Positions 40,780-51,833 of a stretch of DNA of 64,000 nt are shown piece after piece. The notes below the pieces were generated by a model. The model searched no databases, was not told where the DNA came from, and worked only from the letters and a program-made list of their open reading frames with translations. Numbering within the stretch: the stretch's first letter is position 1; the number at the start of each line of letters is the position of its first letter. Source of the DNA: JAGOJE01 sp964553715 (lineage in GTDB: Bacteria; Pseudomonadota; Alphaproteobacteria; Rickettsiales; Rickettsiaceae); contig CAZKKY010000004.1 in assembly GCA_964553715.1 (NCBI GenBank), positions 1 through 64,000 on the forward strand. Reading direction: 5' to 3'. The position numbers and the translations under genes are program-made.

Positions 40780-42825
40780 TTACTCGTCTTTATCTTTAAG
40801 GCCAATTTTTTCTCGCGCGGTTTGAATGGTCTCTTTTGCTTTCTTTTTTATCTCATCTTTTACACTTTGTCCCTTTGTAGCTATAGCTTTTGCAATAAAC
40901 ACTGTTACGTTTACTACAAAATTTGCGAATGCTCCGGCAGATATAGATACACTTTTTACATTAGGGCCGGACGTTAACTCGCTTGCTAGATCTACTACTA
41001 TAGTTGAAAAATAGTATAAAATTATGCTAATAAAAAATAGTAAAAACATAGCTGACTGTAATTCTACAGGCTTTAAAAGTGCTGAGAATGAGAATAATAA
41101 CAACGATATCGAAAACCAACCCTTGCCAGTGTAATATTTGTAAAAAGCAAATCCGGGACTTGCTTTACAAACAGAAGAATCCCCTGTATATCCTAGACGG
41201 AAAAAATCAAACTCCCGCGTCATCATTCCACTATATGACGGAATAGTATATGTATTTGTAATGAAAGAACATCCATTAAAAATAAAACTATCCATAATTA
41301 ATAACATGAAAGATAAAAACCCTAGTAACACAAGAGGTTGCAATGTCAGAGATATTAAGATCCTAACCCATGCATCAAAATATCCTTTTGTATGATTAAA
41401 TAGTGACATAGGCACAAAAATAGGCGAAAGATAGACAATAGCATAAAATGTGACTATACATACTAATATAGAACTTATAGTTCCCAGCAATATCGATACA
41501 AATATTAAAAAAGATACACTAGAAAAAAGCACTAATATAATAAATCCACCATTTATTAACCCTGAGATTAGAGCAAAAAATAAAAACACATCTGCATTAC
41601 TAAAAACCGAAGGAGTATGTCGAGACTTATTATCTGGCAACCTACCTAAAGGAGTTACATTCGGAGGAATTTTAGTAGTATAAGGATATTTGTCTAGTTT
41701 AGGGCTAACATTCCAAACACCTCCTAAACCAAAATAATGTGCTATCCTACAATCTATAGAATCCCATATTGAATAATAACCACGTCCTGAAGAATAACTA
41801 CTAGCATTAAATAGACATAATTCTTTTGTGTTGCCAGCATTGAAGACTATGCTAGCAAGATTCATACTAGCAGATTTAAAAAGAGGCAAAATCCAGGTAA
41901 CTACTCCATTGTTTTGACTTGGATTCCCATTGATATAGTTCATAGGCCCAAGTCCTACTGAAAAATAAAAAACCAAAATTATTTTCATAATAAACATAGC
42001 AGCCTCAGATAATTTAGGCCGTATTTCTCCTAATAATATTTTAATAGCAAAAAATATTACATATAAAACAATAGCTGCACTTACAGTATTACGCATTTTA
42101 TTTTGAAAATTTACAAAAATATTTACTATATTTTGATTGACCCCATAATCATTAGGACAAGATGGTGTATTAAGATAAAAAGTACGCTCTAGTGTTTCAG
42201 TTAAACATTGGTAAGCTACTCCACTAAAATTAAAAATAGATCTACTATGGTTAGAATCCGCGTCATAACAACTTGAAGAAGCGTTTGTGCATTGAGTAAG
42301 GACTGAATTAGGAATAGGTCTATATGATGGTGGAGCGCTTTTACAAACAAGAGCCTGAGGCCCATAAGCAGTAGATGTATATAAACAAATTATATTATTA
42401 TTATTAGGTGGTGAATCAACCCAAATCTCTACTCCGCTCATTACAGGATCAATAGCTATATCAGACCCAGCAAAAGCAGTAGCTACATTAACTCTTTGAC
42501 CATTATTGATAACAGATCTTATGAATTGAGACTGATTATTAGAATTATAGGTTGTAACTATATTAGATGTTTTTACATCAAGCGTAATATTATTTTTCTC
42601 ATCTGTACATGTACTTGGAGTTATATTGATATAATTCAATATATAACAATATGGACTACCTGCGCAAACACCCTGAGCTGGTATAGTAGGAAGAGAAATA
42701 TTAGCACAGCTCTTCCCATAAGACGCTGGCATAGAGCATGCTTGCGTACAAATAACTGGAAATGAGGCAGATGCATTAACAATTTTAAAAGATAATAATA
42801 TTAATAAATATAATATAGCTTTCAT
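40780..42825 (-). CDS. virB6: VirB6-like T4SS protein (second copy), short-tailed
   Basis: A 681-residue VirB6 paralogue. It begins with a signal peptide (MKAILYLLILLSFKIVNASA) and a Cys-rich extracytoplasmic segment (CTQACSMPASYGKSCANI). A membrane core follows from about residue 240 (AAIVLYVIFFAIKILLGEIR) with the shared pattern LSPIFVPMSLFNHTKGYFDAW, which virB6-1 has almost identically (SPIFIPMVLFEYTKPYFDSW). It ends with a short charged tail (EIKKKAKETIQTAREKIGLK) and has no tandem repeats, unlike its neighbours. It starts 84 bp after virB6-1 and its stop is about 90 bp before virB6-3. Confidence 0.9.
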   Translation of the reverse strand: MKAILYLLILLSFKIVNASASFPVICTQACSMPASYGKSCANISLPTIPAQGVCAGSPYCYILNYINITPSTCTDEKNNITLDVKTSNIVTTYNSNNQSQFIRSVINNGQRVNVATAFAGSDIAIDPVMSGVEIWVDSPPNNNNIICLYTSTAYGPQALVCKSAPPSYRPIPNSVLTQCTNASSSCYDADSNHSRSIFNFSGVAYQCLTETLERTFYLNTPSCPNDYGVNQNIVNIFVNFQNKMRNTVSAAIVLYVIFFAIKILLGEIRPKLSEAAMFIMKIILVFYFSVGLGPMNYINGNPSQNNGVVTWILPLFKSASMNLASIVFNAGNTKELCLFNASSYSSGRGYYSIWDSIDCRIAHYFGLGGVWNVSPKLDKYPYTTKIPPNVTPLGRLPDNKSRHTPSVFSNADVFLFFALISGLINGGFIILVLFSSVSFLIFVSILLGTISSILVCIVTFYAIVYLSPIFVPMSLFNHTKGYFDAWVRILISLTLQPLVLLGFLSFMLLIMDSFIFNGCSFITNTYTIPSYSGMMTREFDFFRLGYTGDSSVCKASPGFAFYKYYTGKGWFSISLLLFSFSALLKPVELQSAMFLLFFISIILYYFSTIVVDLASELTSGPNVKSVSISAGAFANFVVNVTVFIAKAIATKGQSVKDEIKKKAKETIQTAREKIGLKDKDE

Positions 42826-42909
42826 ATTTTAACTACTGAAACCGTTGCACTAACATTAAATCTCCATTTGTCATCATTTTTTAGTACTAATTTGATCATT
42901 TTGTACATC

Positions 42910-45828
42910 TCAACCACTAGAATCTCCTGTAGGAGGAGGAGGGGGCTTTTTTGAACCTTCACTACCTGCACTTCCTTTAGGATCATCGCCTTTTGTCTCT
43001 CCCCCTCCTTCAGAACCACCTTTTGGATCATCACCTTTAGGATCACCGCCTTTTGTCTCTCCGCCTCCTTCAGAACCTTCTTTAGGATCACCGCCTTTTG
43101 TCTCTCCGCCTCCTTCAGAACCTTCTTTAGGATCACCNNNNNNNNNNNNNNNNNNNNNNNNNNNNNNNNNNNNNNNNNNNNNNNNNNNNNNNNNNNNNNN
43201 NNNNNNNNNNNNNNNNNNNNNNNNNNNNNNNNNNNNNCCTTTTGTCTCTCCGCCTCCTTCAGAACCTTCTTTAGGATCACCACTTTTTGTCTCTCCCCCT
43301 CCTTCAGAACCTTCTTTAGAAGCTGTATCTTTTGTTTCTCCTCCTCCTTCAGAGTCTCCTTTAGAAGCTGTATCTTGTGCATCGCCACCTCCACCTCCTC
43401 TAGAGGCTGTATCTTGTGCATCACTTTCTTCGCTAGAAGCCGTGTCTTTTGCCTCCCCATCCGAACCTTCTTTATCTTTATCTTTCTTTTTCTTTTTAGA
43501 ACCAAATTGAGGTTTTATATGGGCACCTTCTATTGCTATTCCTTCTGTCATATCTGCTGCAAACGCAGCTATTTGAGAGCTTAAATTATATAAAAGATAT
43601 AAAGAGAAAAGTGCTGTGAATAATGTTAAAGCAAATCGCTTTATACCACCTTGCAACACCGGATAAGAAAATAAAAGACCCTGCCTTTGTTTTATCTTAG
43701 ATAAAAAACTATAATTAGACTGAGTGTCAGAAAATTGTTGATCTGGTTCTGTTGTAGTGCCTATACTCTGCACTGAACCATCATTTGCAGTAACCATAAT
43801 AGGTGAAGCTTTGGCAGATGAAGTAGCGTTAGAATTATCAGAAAGTTCATCTAGTTGATTAATACCATCTGCTACTAATCCAAGAGAATTTCCTACCATA
43901 CTAAATGGAGCATTAAACATATATCCCAAGCTATATACGCAACTTGCAAGTTGCTCTTCTGTATAAACGCTTGGATCATTATTAATACTAAATAGTTTTT
44001 TTGTGTTACTTGATGAAGCTATGTTAAAAGACCTAAACTGACAGGTGCCAAAAAACCCCAAATCAAAAGTAGAAAACATTACTGTCATAAATACGCATAC
44101 TATCATTGGTTGTAACATAAAAGATAGCATCAGTTTTGCCCAAGAATCAAAATATGGCTTGGTATATTCAAAAAGTACCATAGGGATAAATATTGGAGAC
44201 ATAACAGATAGTATTGCTATAGATATAGAACATACTATAAATGAATATATCATATAAGAAGCAACAGAAAGAACTAAAAATGGATATGAAAGCACCATAC
44301 CTATAAGAGTCATATTACCACTAAGCGCTGCTGGAATGATAAGAAAAACCCAAGGAGGGATAGAAAAGGTTAAAGAGTTAAAGTTAGGAGTACCACTTTG
44401 TGTCATATTTGCAAAACTACCTAATGCATCAAGACCAAGATAATTAGAAACTCTACAATCAAGAGTGTCCCATAAAGCTAGATAAGAATATCCTGGTGCA
44501 TATTGATTAGGATCGAAATAACATAAACCATTGTTAGACGAAAGGCTCATAACTATTTGTGCAAGCTGATTTGCCCCTCCAAAAACCAGTGGTAGAATCC
44601 ATGACGTCATTCCATCGACTCTAGCAGAAGATGCAACATTTGGAGTCACATGAATGCCAATAGCAAAATATGAGACTAAAATTATTTTTACTACATTTCT
44701 AATTACATCTCCTTTTTGAATATGTCCTCCACCTAGTAATATATCAAATCCAATAAATATAACATACAGAGTTAATAAGGCTGTTACACTAAGGCGCATA
44801 TTAGATTGAAAGGTATACAACGAGCTACCATTTCTTAGCGCTACATTATTATTTACATCAGAAATTTGATCGAAAGATTTAATAGCCGGAGATACAATCA
44901 ATTGTACTAGAGATTGATTGATACATGTTATAAGAGGTCCAGAAATAGGTAAAAGAGTTTGGGTATTAGATACTGCATCTCTGTAACATGTAGTACTGAA
45001 TTGCTTAAAAGTAATTGCGCTTTTTGCTACATTAGGATCTTGCGGTGGAGCGTTATGAAAAAAATGGTGAAATTTAGAATATAGATATGGGTCTACCATA
45101 TATTTACATCCTACTGGTATCCATCCAAAGAAAGAAAGAGTCGAAACACATATTTGGTCATTTATTGTACTAGTCTTCCATGGAAATATAGCAACAGTAG
45201 AATCACTAGTTAATGAACTCATAGGACCGCCACCACCGCTAATAGAGCTAGTAAGCTTTTGTAGATTGAAATCCACTATAAATCCCATACGCCCTGCGGG
45301 CACATTTCTATGAATCTCTGTATATTTAGAAGGCTCTATAAACCAATCTTTTTTTATGTCTGGCCAAGGATTATTTCCGGAGAAAATATTGATTAATAAA
45401 CCACCTATTACCTTTCCTAAAGCTGCTGCACGTAATGGAACTAATTTATAGTTCAAACAAAAACCAAAATCTATTTTAGGATTATAGTAGTCTGCTCTAT
45501 TATTGCGGGAACAATTTTTTCTAAAAAGAGAATCATTATTCATTGTTAATCTACTTTCTATCCAAGGATATATTGGAGAAAGAAAACTAGCTAACATATT
45601 AGTAGATACTTGAGGTATACAAGTTTGAGGAAAATAAAGCTGAGTTACTTGATACATTGTTTCACACGAAATAGAGCTTAGAGATGTTAATATATCTTGA
45701 AAAGACGAAGCTTTAGCTGAATAAGGATTAGAGAGAAAAATAATCAAAACGATTGACCTAATAAACATCTTAAAGGAAAGATAGACCCCGCTTAGATATT
45801 TAATACAATCTTTTTTTTTGTTTTCCAT
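42910..45828 (-). CDS. virB6: VirB6-like T4SS protein (first copy) with Gly/Glu-rich repeat tail; contains a scaffold gap
   Basis: About 970 residues as written. An N-terminal hydrophobic segment (MFIRSIVLIIFLSNPYSAKA) may be the signal peptide; an in-frame ATG at 45768 could be the true start, since neither has a strong ribosome site. A Cys-containing extracytoplasmic region and the VirB6 membrane core follow (LLTLYVIFIGFDILLGGGHI onward). A late hydrophobic segment near residue 740 precedes a hydrophilic tail with repeated DTAS and then GGDPKEGSEGGGETK units, ending KKPPPPPTGDSSG. The gap at 43138-43237 lies inside the repeats. It follows virB4 by 8 bp. Confidence 0.88.
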   Translation of the reverse strand: MENKKKDCIKYLSGVYLSFKMFIRSIVLIIFLSNPYSAKASSFQDILTSLSSISCETMYQVTQLYFPQTCIPQVSTNMLASFLSPIYPWIESRLTMNNDSLFRKNCSRNNRADYYNPKIDFGFCLNYKLVPLRAAALGKVIGGLLINIFSGNNPWPDIKKDWFIEPSKYTEIHRNVPAGRMGFIVDFNLQKLTSSISGGGGPMSSLTSDSTVAIFPWKTSTINDQICVSTLSFFGWIPVGCKYMVDPYLYSKFHHFFHNAPPQDPNVAKSAITFKQFSTTCYRDAVSNTQTLLPISGPLITCINQSLVQLIVSPAIKSFDQISDVNNNVALRNGSSLYTFQSNMRLSVTALLTLYVIFIGFDILLGGGHIQKGDVIRNVVKIILVSYFAIGIHVTPNVASSARVDGMTSWILPLVFGGANQLAQIVMSLSSNNGLCYFDPNQYAPGYSYLALWDTLDCRVSNYLGLDALGSFANMTQSGTPNFNSLTFSIPPWVFLIIPAALSGNMTLIGMVLSYPFLVLSVASYMIYSFIVCSISIAILSVMSPIFIPMVLFEYTKPYFDSWAKLMLSFMLQPMIVCVFMTVMFSTFDLGFFGTCQFRSFNIASSSNTKKLFSINNDPSVYTEEQLASCVYSLGYMFNAPFSMVGNSLGLVADGINQLDELSDNSNATSSAKASPIMVTANDGSVQSIGTTTEPDQQFSDTQSNYSFLSKIKQRQGLLFSYPVLQGGIKRFALTLFTALFSLYLLYNLSSQIAAFAADMTEGIAIEGAHIKPQFGSKKKKKDKDKEGSDGEAKDTASSEESDAQDTASRGGGGGDAQDTASKGDSEGGGETKDTASKEGSEGGGETKSGDPKEGSEGGGETKXXXXXXXXXXXXXXXXXXXXXXXXXXXXXXXXXXGDPKEGSEGGGETKGGDPKEGSEGGGETKGGDPKGDDPKGGSEGGGETKGDDPKGSAGSEGSKKPPPPPTGDSSG
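43040..43318 (-). repeat. 45-bp tandem repeats in the tail of virB6-1
   Basis: Units of 45 bp begin at 43040, 43085 and 43130 and continue beyond the scaffold gap. They encode GGDPKEGSEGGGETK, an acidic, glycine-rich 15-residue unit. Flanking units are degenerate (KGDDPKGGSEGGGETK on one side, KDTASKEGSEGGGETK on the other), showing expansion from an older repeat. Confidence 0.92.
43138..43237. other. Scaffold gap (100 N) inside virB6-1
   Basis: Exactly 100 N in the 45-bp repeat array. Here the frame happens to be preserved by 100 N. Edge bases imply that the true gap is one base plus a whole number of 45-bp units. Confidence 0.95.
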
Positions 45829-45836
45829 ATCAAATA

Positions 45837-48254
45837 CTATTGTTTAGCAAGAGCTTCGTAAAAGAATGGAAGCCATTTTTCAGGATCATCTCCATGTTCA
45901 TTACGTAATTTTTCAGCAATTAATATAGTATCTGTCCTTCCTGATAATACATTAACGATATTATTCATCCCGGATAAATTTACTCTAGCAACTACAGCAT
46001 TCACACCTTGTTTTACAAGAAAATAACGTGACGATGGATCCGTCGTTTTAATTAAATTATATTCTCTTTCTGTTAACATAAATGCGCTACGGTAAACTGA
46101 TGTAGCTTTTAAGTTAGGTAGAAATATTTGGGTTGCTGTTTGCTGAATTAATGTATCACTTATCATACTTTTTGCTGCATCTTCAACGCTTTGAGTCGCA
46201 AATATCACAAATGTATTAAGCTTACGCAAAACTTTCAGCCAGTCCTTAATTTTGGGAGCAAAAACAGGATTATCAATTAATGCCCACGCCTCGTCTAGCA
46301 CTATCATAGAACGGGTACCATCAAGTGAGAGATTAATCCTATGAAAAATATATAAAAGTACTGGTGCAAGGCTTGTTGGATCTTTCAAAAGTTCTGCCAT
46401 CTCAAACCCAAAAATGCGTGCTTTATCTAAATCTATATTATCCGTTTCATTGTCAAAAATTTTAGCGTGAGATCCATTTCCATGCCACATAGAGATCCTA
46501 CTAGCCAAAGTTCCTGGACCATCTATTCCTAAAAAAGCAACTATATTACTAAGTCTACGATCTTCCTTATTTAGCCTAAAATTGCCTGATATTGCCTGAT
46601 CAAGTGTTTTTATATCTTCTGCACTAAGAGATTCTCCATTAGTAGTTACAAGAACTTTTAGCCATTCTAGTAAAAACACTCTGTTTTCTCCTGTGTCTTC
46701 TAGCTGAAGAGGATTAAAATTACACTTTTTACCCGGGTCTACAATTGTATATATTCCTCCAAGAGCCCTAATAAAAATTTCAGCGCCACGATCTTTATCA
46801 AAAAAATACATTCTTGGTTTAAATTTTTGAGCTCCTGCGCATAAAAAATTCATAAGCACAGTTTTACCTGCACCTGTAGGACCTATAATAAGGCTATGAC
46901 CAACATCACGCACATGGAAACTAAAATAATAAGGAGTACCTGAAGTAGTATCTAAAATAGTTACATATTCACCCCAATGATTTTGTGCTATCTTCCCTTT
47001 CGGATAGTTATGCATAGATGCAAAACCTGAAAGATTTAATGTGTTAATTATAGCTTTTCTTACTATATAAGAGCTATTTCCTGGCAATTGCCCCCAAAAA
47101 CTTGGCTCTAAATTTACTTTCTCTCTTACTGGCTGCATTCCGCAGTTAGCAAGCTCTACAGATGCCATAGACAGAGTGTTTTCTAATGATTTTAAATTAT
47201 TGTCTATACAAAGAAGAGTAAAATGATGCTCTCCAAAACCTATCTCTCCGCCCATTGCCATATCAAGAGCTTGAGATATTTCTGCTATTTGAGAAACTGC
47301 TTTATCCTCCATTTGAATCATTCGATTTTGTTGCAACTGCATTTTACTAATAGCAACGCTTCTATTTGAAGCTACAAAGCTTTGAGTCATAATAAATTCA
47401 AATGGCATCCGAAGAAACATATCAAATACTCCAGCATTTGTTCTTGGAGAATATTCCCGGATACTGACTATACCGCCATATTTTGTTCCTCTTGGGCCCC
47501 GCGCTTCCAGAGCTTTAGAACCAAAAAACAATCTATTATTAGGAATATATTTATCAATACTCATCCTTGGAGATATCATAGGCACAGAGATACCGCAATT
47601 TACTAGAGTCCCTAGAAATTCTAATATCTTACAATGAGTGCCATATGGAGTTTTAACTGGTCCTAATAGCTCTGAATCAAAATCCCTGAATGTATTGAGT
47701 ATCATAGTAGTAATTTCTTCTAGATTCTCACGCATTTCTTTCATGTTACTTTCCCATGAAGATTTATCAGACCCCTCCTTTAATTTGTTATATAAATATT
47801 CTAGTATTGCTGCGCCAGCTTTGTCTGGGCGATATAAAACGCTAATATACAAATCATTAGAAAAAGACTCAAAAGTTGAATATTTCTTCTTCCACTCAGA
47901 ATCAAGATAACTAACAAAATCTGCTGGTATTTTGATAGTAGGATCCAGTACATATTCTGGCTCTGTCTTAGCAAGAGGCCTACGTTGCCTTATGGTATGA
48001 AAATATAAAGTAATATTTCCAGAAGATAGGTTTTTAAATAAAAGATTACGCATACTTTTACGTATATCTAGATCATCATCATCTGCTGTCTCGAATGAGA
48101 AACCTGACACTTTAATTATTTGTAGTAATTCATTCTCCTTAGTTAAAATTGTATTTTCATCCCAATGGCACTTATAGGGAATAAAATCTGAAACGGGTTT
48201 TTCTTTTTGAGAATATGACTCTGTTTTAGCGGTAGTTTTAAAGATTTTAATCAT
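45837..48254 (-). CDS. virB4: T4SS ATPase VirB4
   Basis: VirB4 is the cytosolic-face ATPase that powers assembly of, and transfer through, the type IV secretion channel. The 805-residue protein has an N-terminal VirB4 domain (DFIPYKCHWDENTILTKENE) and a RecA-like C-terminal domain with Walker A GPTGAGKTVLMNF near residue 460 and Walker B SMIVLDEAWALID, followed by the conserved ATQSVEDAAKS. It starts 8 bp after virB3 and ends 8 bp before virB6-1, the standard Rickettsiales order. Catalytic motifs look intact. Confidence 0.97.
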   Translation of the reverse strand: MIKIFKTTAKTESYSQKEKPVSDFIPYKCHWDENTILTKENELLQIIKVSGFSFETADDDDLDIRKSMRNLLFKNLSSGNITLYFHTIRQRRPLAKTEPEYVLDPTIKIPADFVSYLDSEWKKKYSTFESFSNDLYISVLYRPDKAGAAILEYLYNKLKEGSDKSSWESNMKEMRENLEEITTMILNTFRDFDSELLGPVKTPYGTHCKILEFLGTLVNCGISVPMISPRMSIDKYIPNNRLFFGSKALEARGPRGTKYGGIVSIREYSPRTNAGVFDMFLRMPFEFIMTQSFVASNRSVAISKMQLQQNRMIQMEDKAVSQIAEISQALDMAMGGEIGFGEHHFTLLCIDNNLKSLENTLSMASVELANCGMQPVREKVNLEPSFWGQLPGNSSYIVRKAIINTLNLSGFASMHNYPKGKIAQNHWGEYVTILDTTSGTPYYFSFHVRDVGHSLIIGPTGAGKTVLMNFLCAGAQKFKPRMYFFDKDRGAEIFIRALGGIYTIVDPGKKCNFNPLQLEDTGENRVFLLEWLKVLVTTNGESLSAEDIKTLDQAISGNFRLNKEDRRLSNIVAFLGIDGPGTLASRISMWHGNGSHAKIFDNETDNIDLDKARIFGFEMAELLKDPTSLAPVLLYIFHRINLSLDGTRSMIVLDEAWALIDNPVFAPKIKDWLKVLRKLNTFVIFATQSVEDAAKSMISDTLIQQTATQIFLPNLKATSVYRSAFMLTEREYNLIKTTDPSSRYFLVKQGVNAVVARVNLSGMNNIVNVLSGRTDTILIAEKLRNEHGDDPEKWLPFFYEALAKQ

Positions 48255-48262
48255 TAGATTTA

Positions 48263-48553
48263 CTAAACACTATAAGAATTAAGGCCATAATATGATTTAT
48301 TTGGACATTGGTTACATTTTGCATTTTTATTCAAATAAATCTCCATAAATTTAGGCTCTTTAAAACATGCAATATATCCTATAAAATGTATAACAACTGC
48401 TATGGGAATTATTTTAAAACTACTAGTGTTAATAAAATATGTAACAGAAACCATCATATTGAGCATCGCATAAATTATACTTACTCCAAATAATAAGTTT
48501 GGCCTTGTAAGCCCAACAAAAAGTGGGTCTTGAGTTAATCTTCCACCAGACAT
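48263..48553 (-). CDS. virB3: T4SS protein VirB3
   Basis: A 96-residue inner-membrane protein with the VirB3 pattern: a short polar start (GGRLTQDPLFVGLTRPNLLF) leading into two closely spaced hydrophobic helices, and the FKEPKFMEIYL segment. Its position directly ahead of virB4 confirms the call. The ATG is preceded by GAAGGA five bases upstream. It is the first gene of the secretion operon, which has a promoter-like sequence about 32 bp upstream. Confidence 0.92.
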   Translation of the reverse strand: MSGGRLTQDPLFVGLTRPNLLFGVSIIYAMLNMMVSVTYFINTSSFKIIPIAVVIHFIGYIACFKEPKFMEIYLNKNAKCNQCPNKSYYGLNSYSV

Positions 48554-48585
48554 ACCAATCCTTCTTTTTTTATGTATTACTTATG

Positions 48586-48615
48586 ATTCTAATAGAAAAT
48601 ACGAATATAAATCAA
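48586..48615 (-). promoter_or_regulatory. Putative promoter of the virB3-virB4-virB6 operon
   Basis: On the minus strand, TTGATT (48610-48615) and TAGAAT (48586-48591) are 18 bp apart and end about 32 bp before the virB3 ATG. No other promoter-like sequence is obvious inside the tightly spaced operon, so this probably drives all six genes. Confidence 0.45.
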
Positions 48616-48709
48616 ACTTATAATTGAAATAAGTTTTAGAGCTTGCTATCTATTTTAAGCAGTGACTGAAAGACAACAATAATATAGGCTTTGATATTAA
48701 ATTAATGAT

Positions 48710-49564
48710 TTATTTCGTAGGTAAAATAATATTCACATAACGTAATGTGGATAAAGAAAACTCTAAATTGGTAGTTACAGCATTATCTTCAACATTTTTT
48801 ACTCTTGCTACCTTAAAACCAGCAGGGAAAGATTTACCATCTCCAGAAGAGATTAGAACCTCCCCCTTTTTGACCGATGCTTCATCTAAAAGATAAAGTA
48901 ACAAAGGATTATTGTCATTGCGCCCAGCAACTATAGCACGCACACCAGAAACGCTACTTATCACGGGAATTCTAGAAGAAAAATCATTAACCAATGCCAT
49001 TCTTGAGTAAATTTTACCAACTTCGACTATACGCCCTACAATTGCAGAATCACTTACTACCACTAAACCATTTTCTACACCAGAATCACTCCCTACTTGT
49101 AAAATAGCAGACATACCATAGGGGCTAGTAGATATAGAAATAACTCTAGCTGGAATATTAGTATATTTTATATCCGAGCTTATTTTTAGCTCTTTTCGTA
49201 AATGATCATTCTCAGAACGTAAAAATTCAACATGAGAAGCTACCTCTGTAAGACGCTTTAGCTGAAGCTTTAAAGATATATTTTCTCGTCTTAAGTCATT
49301 TAAATCTCTAATATAGTCTGATATATCAGTAATAAGCTCGGTAATGTTATTATAACACCTCATCACTAAGTCTATGGGATAAGAAGAACATTCAAGAGCA
49401 ATATTGTTTATAATTGATGTATTGTTGTTTCCAAAACACAATATCTGAATAGAAAAGATAAGCAAAATAATCGACAAGAACTTTTTTACAAATTCTGGTA
49501 TAGAAAGAGCAACCCTCAAAATCATTTGAGTTCTATCTTTATATCGATTTTTTAAAATTGCCAT
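48710..49564 (-). CDS. mreC: Rod shape-determining protein MreC
   Basis: MreC is a bitopic membrane protein of the elongation machinery that links MreB filaments to periplasmic wall enzymes. The 284-residue protein has one N-terminal membrane helix (FLSIILLIFSIQILCFG), a coiled-coil (LNDLRRENISLKLQLKRLTE) and the two beta-barrel domains, with the family segments GSDSGVENGLVVVSDSAIVGRI and LISSGDGKSFPAGFKVARV. The start lies 2 bp after the mreB stop. Its presence suggests that at least a minimal peptidoglycan synthesis system is kept. Confidence 0.93.
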   Translation of the reverse strand: MAILKNRYKDRTQMILRVALSIPEFVKKFLSIILLIFSIQILCFGNNNTSIINNIALECSSYPIDLVMRCYNNITELITDISDYIRDLNDLRRENISLKLQLKRLTEVASHVEFLRSENDHLRKELKISSDIKYTNIPARVISISTSPYGMSAILQVGSDSGVENGLVVVSDSAIVGRIVEVGKIYSRMALVNDFSSRIPVISSVSGVRAIVAGRNDNNPLLLYLLDEASVKKGEVLISSGDGKSFPAGFKVARVKNVEDNAVTTNLEFSLSTLRYVNIILPTK

Positions 49565-49566
49565 TG

Positions 49567-50616
<1,050 letters not shown>

Positions 50617-50652
50617 TTAATCTCCAAAAATATATATTAAATCACTATATTA

Positions 50653-51741
50653 TTATCTAAGTTCATGCAAGTGCAAAATAGCAAAAATACTAAAGAATAT
50701 AATAAGACATAAAGGGCATAATATAGACAATAGAGGGTCTAGCCCATTATGAATAAATATAGATACACAAATCTCATTACATAAATATACAGCAAATCCT
50801 AGTACTATAGCAATAAAAGGTTTTTTTATCCCTCTAACTCTTTCGTAATTAGCATTACTAGCACAAATAGCAAATAGCATAAAAGCCACCATAGATAAGG
50901 ACTTAAGTAGTATTTTGTAATAATAGAGTTGATATTTCATTACTGGCATACCAGAGTCTTTTAATTTTTTTATCTTTTCTGGAAATTCCCAAAAAGATAT
51001 TTCTTCTGGTTGAGTTAAATTTTCTAGGAAAGTACCTATATTTAATTTAGTTGGAACTATTGTATTTTCTAACAATCTTGGCTTTGTACTATCGAAAATT
51101 TCTACATCATAAAGTACGATCTCCGAATTTACTAAAACACCATAGCTTGCATGCATCCTATTTAGGTATTTATTGTTATGATCCGTAAATATAATTGTCA
51201 CATTAGATATTTTATTATGTTCTAGATCTACATCTTTTGTTGTTATGAATCTTTTTTCATTTTGGTAATCTTCCTCTATTATTATTCCTTGATCTGCAAG
51301 AACCATAGATTGAGAGCTTTTATTTAAAATCTTAGCCTCTAATCTGTCATAACTTGATAGAAGCATAGAAGAAAATGGCTGGACTACAGTGCTAGTAAAA
51401 ATACCTATCAAAATCAATGACACTAAAATTGACATGATAACCTTCCATATAGAAGAACCTGTATTAAAAATACTTACTAATTCATTAGACCTAAAAAGAT
51501 ATTCAAAAAATATTATAGTAGTAATGAATGATATAATAGGCAAAATCTCAACAAGCAAATATGGTATCTTAAAAGATACAAGGTTAATAAATAATGCAAG
51601 TGTAAATTTAGCAGCTCTAAATCTACTAAGCATATCTATAACATTCGCTAGCAACAATACTGAAGAGGCAATACCAATAACAGTACAAAAGCGTGTTACA
51701 TATACTTTTATTAGGTAAGAATAGAGCGTTTGGGGTAACAT
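50653..51741 (-). CDS. LptF/LptG-family lipopolysaccharide export permease
   Basis: A 362-residue inner-membrane protein with the YjgP/YjgQ layout: two or three helices at the N-terminus (VYVTRFCTVIGIASSVLLLA), a central periplasmic beta-jellyroll-like region, and helices at the C-terminus (LLSILCPLCLIIFFSIFAIL). LptF and LptG together form the transmembrane part of the LPS transporter; the sequence resembles LptG slightly more, but the two are hard to separate by eye. It is just upstream of mreB and downstream of the tRNA gene. A partner gene is not seen here, and in an LPS-poor intracellular bacterium the lipid substrate may be reduced. Confidence 0.85.
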   Translation of the reverse strand: MLPQTLYSYLIKVYVTRFCTVIGIASSVLLLANVIDMLSRFRAAKFTLALFINLVSFKIPYLLVEILPIISFITTIIFFEYLFRSNELVSIFNTGSSIWKVIMSILVSLILIGIFTSTVVQPFSSMLLSSYDRLEAKILNKSSQSMVLADQGIIIEEDYQNEKRFITTKDVDLEHNKISNVTIIFTDHNNKYLNRMHASYGVLVNSEIVLYDVEIFDSTKPRLLENTIVPTKLNIGTFLENLTQPEEISFWEFPEKIKKLKDSGMPVMKYQLYYYKILLKSLSMVAFMLFAICASNANYERVRGIKKPFIAIVLGFAVYLCNEICVSIFIHNGLDPLLSILCPLCLIIFFSIFAILHLHELR

Positions 51742-51833
51742 GTGAATGAAGTACTAATTCTTGTCACTACAAGCTAATATTGACATAATATTCTAAGAAG
51801 AGACTTAGACATAAGCAATATAAAGCTTTAAAT

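Noticed and set aside
42822..43505. A repeat-rich open frame overlapping the 3' end of virB6-1
   Set aside because: It is the 45-bp repeat read in another frame; repeats whose unit is divisible by three stay open in several frames.
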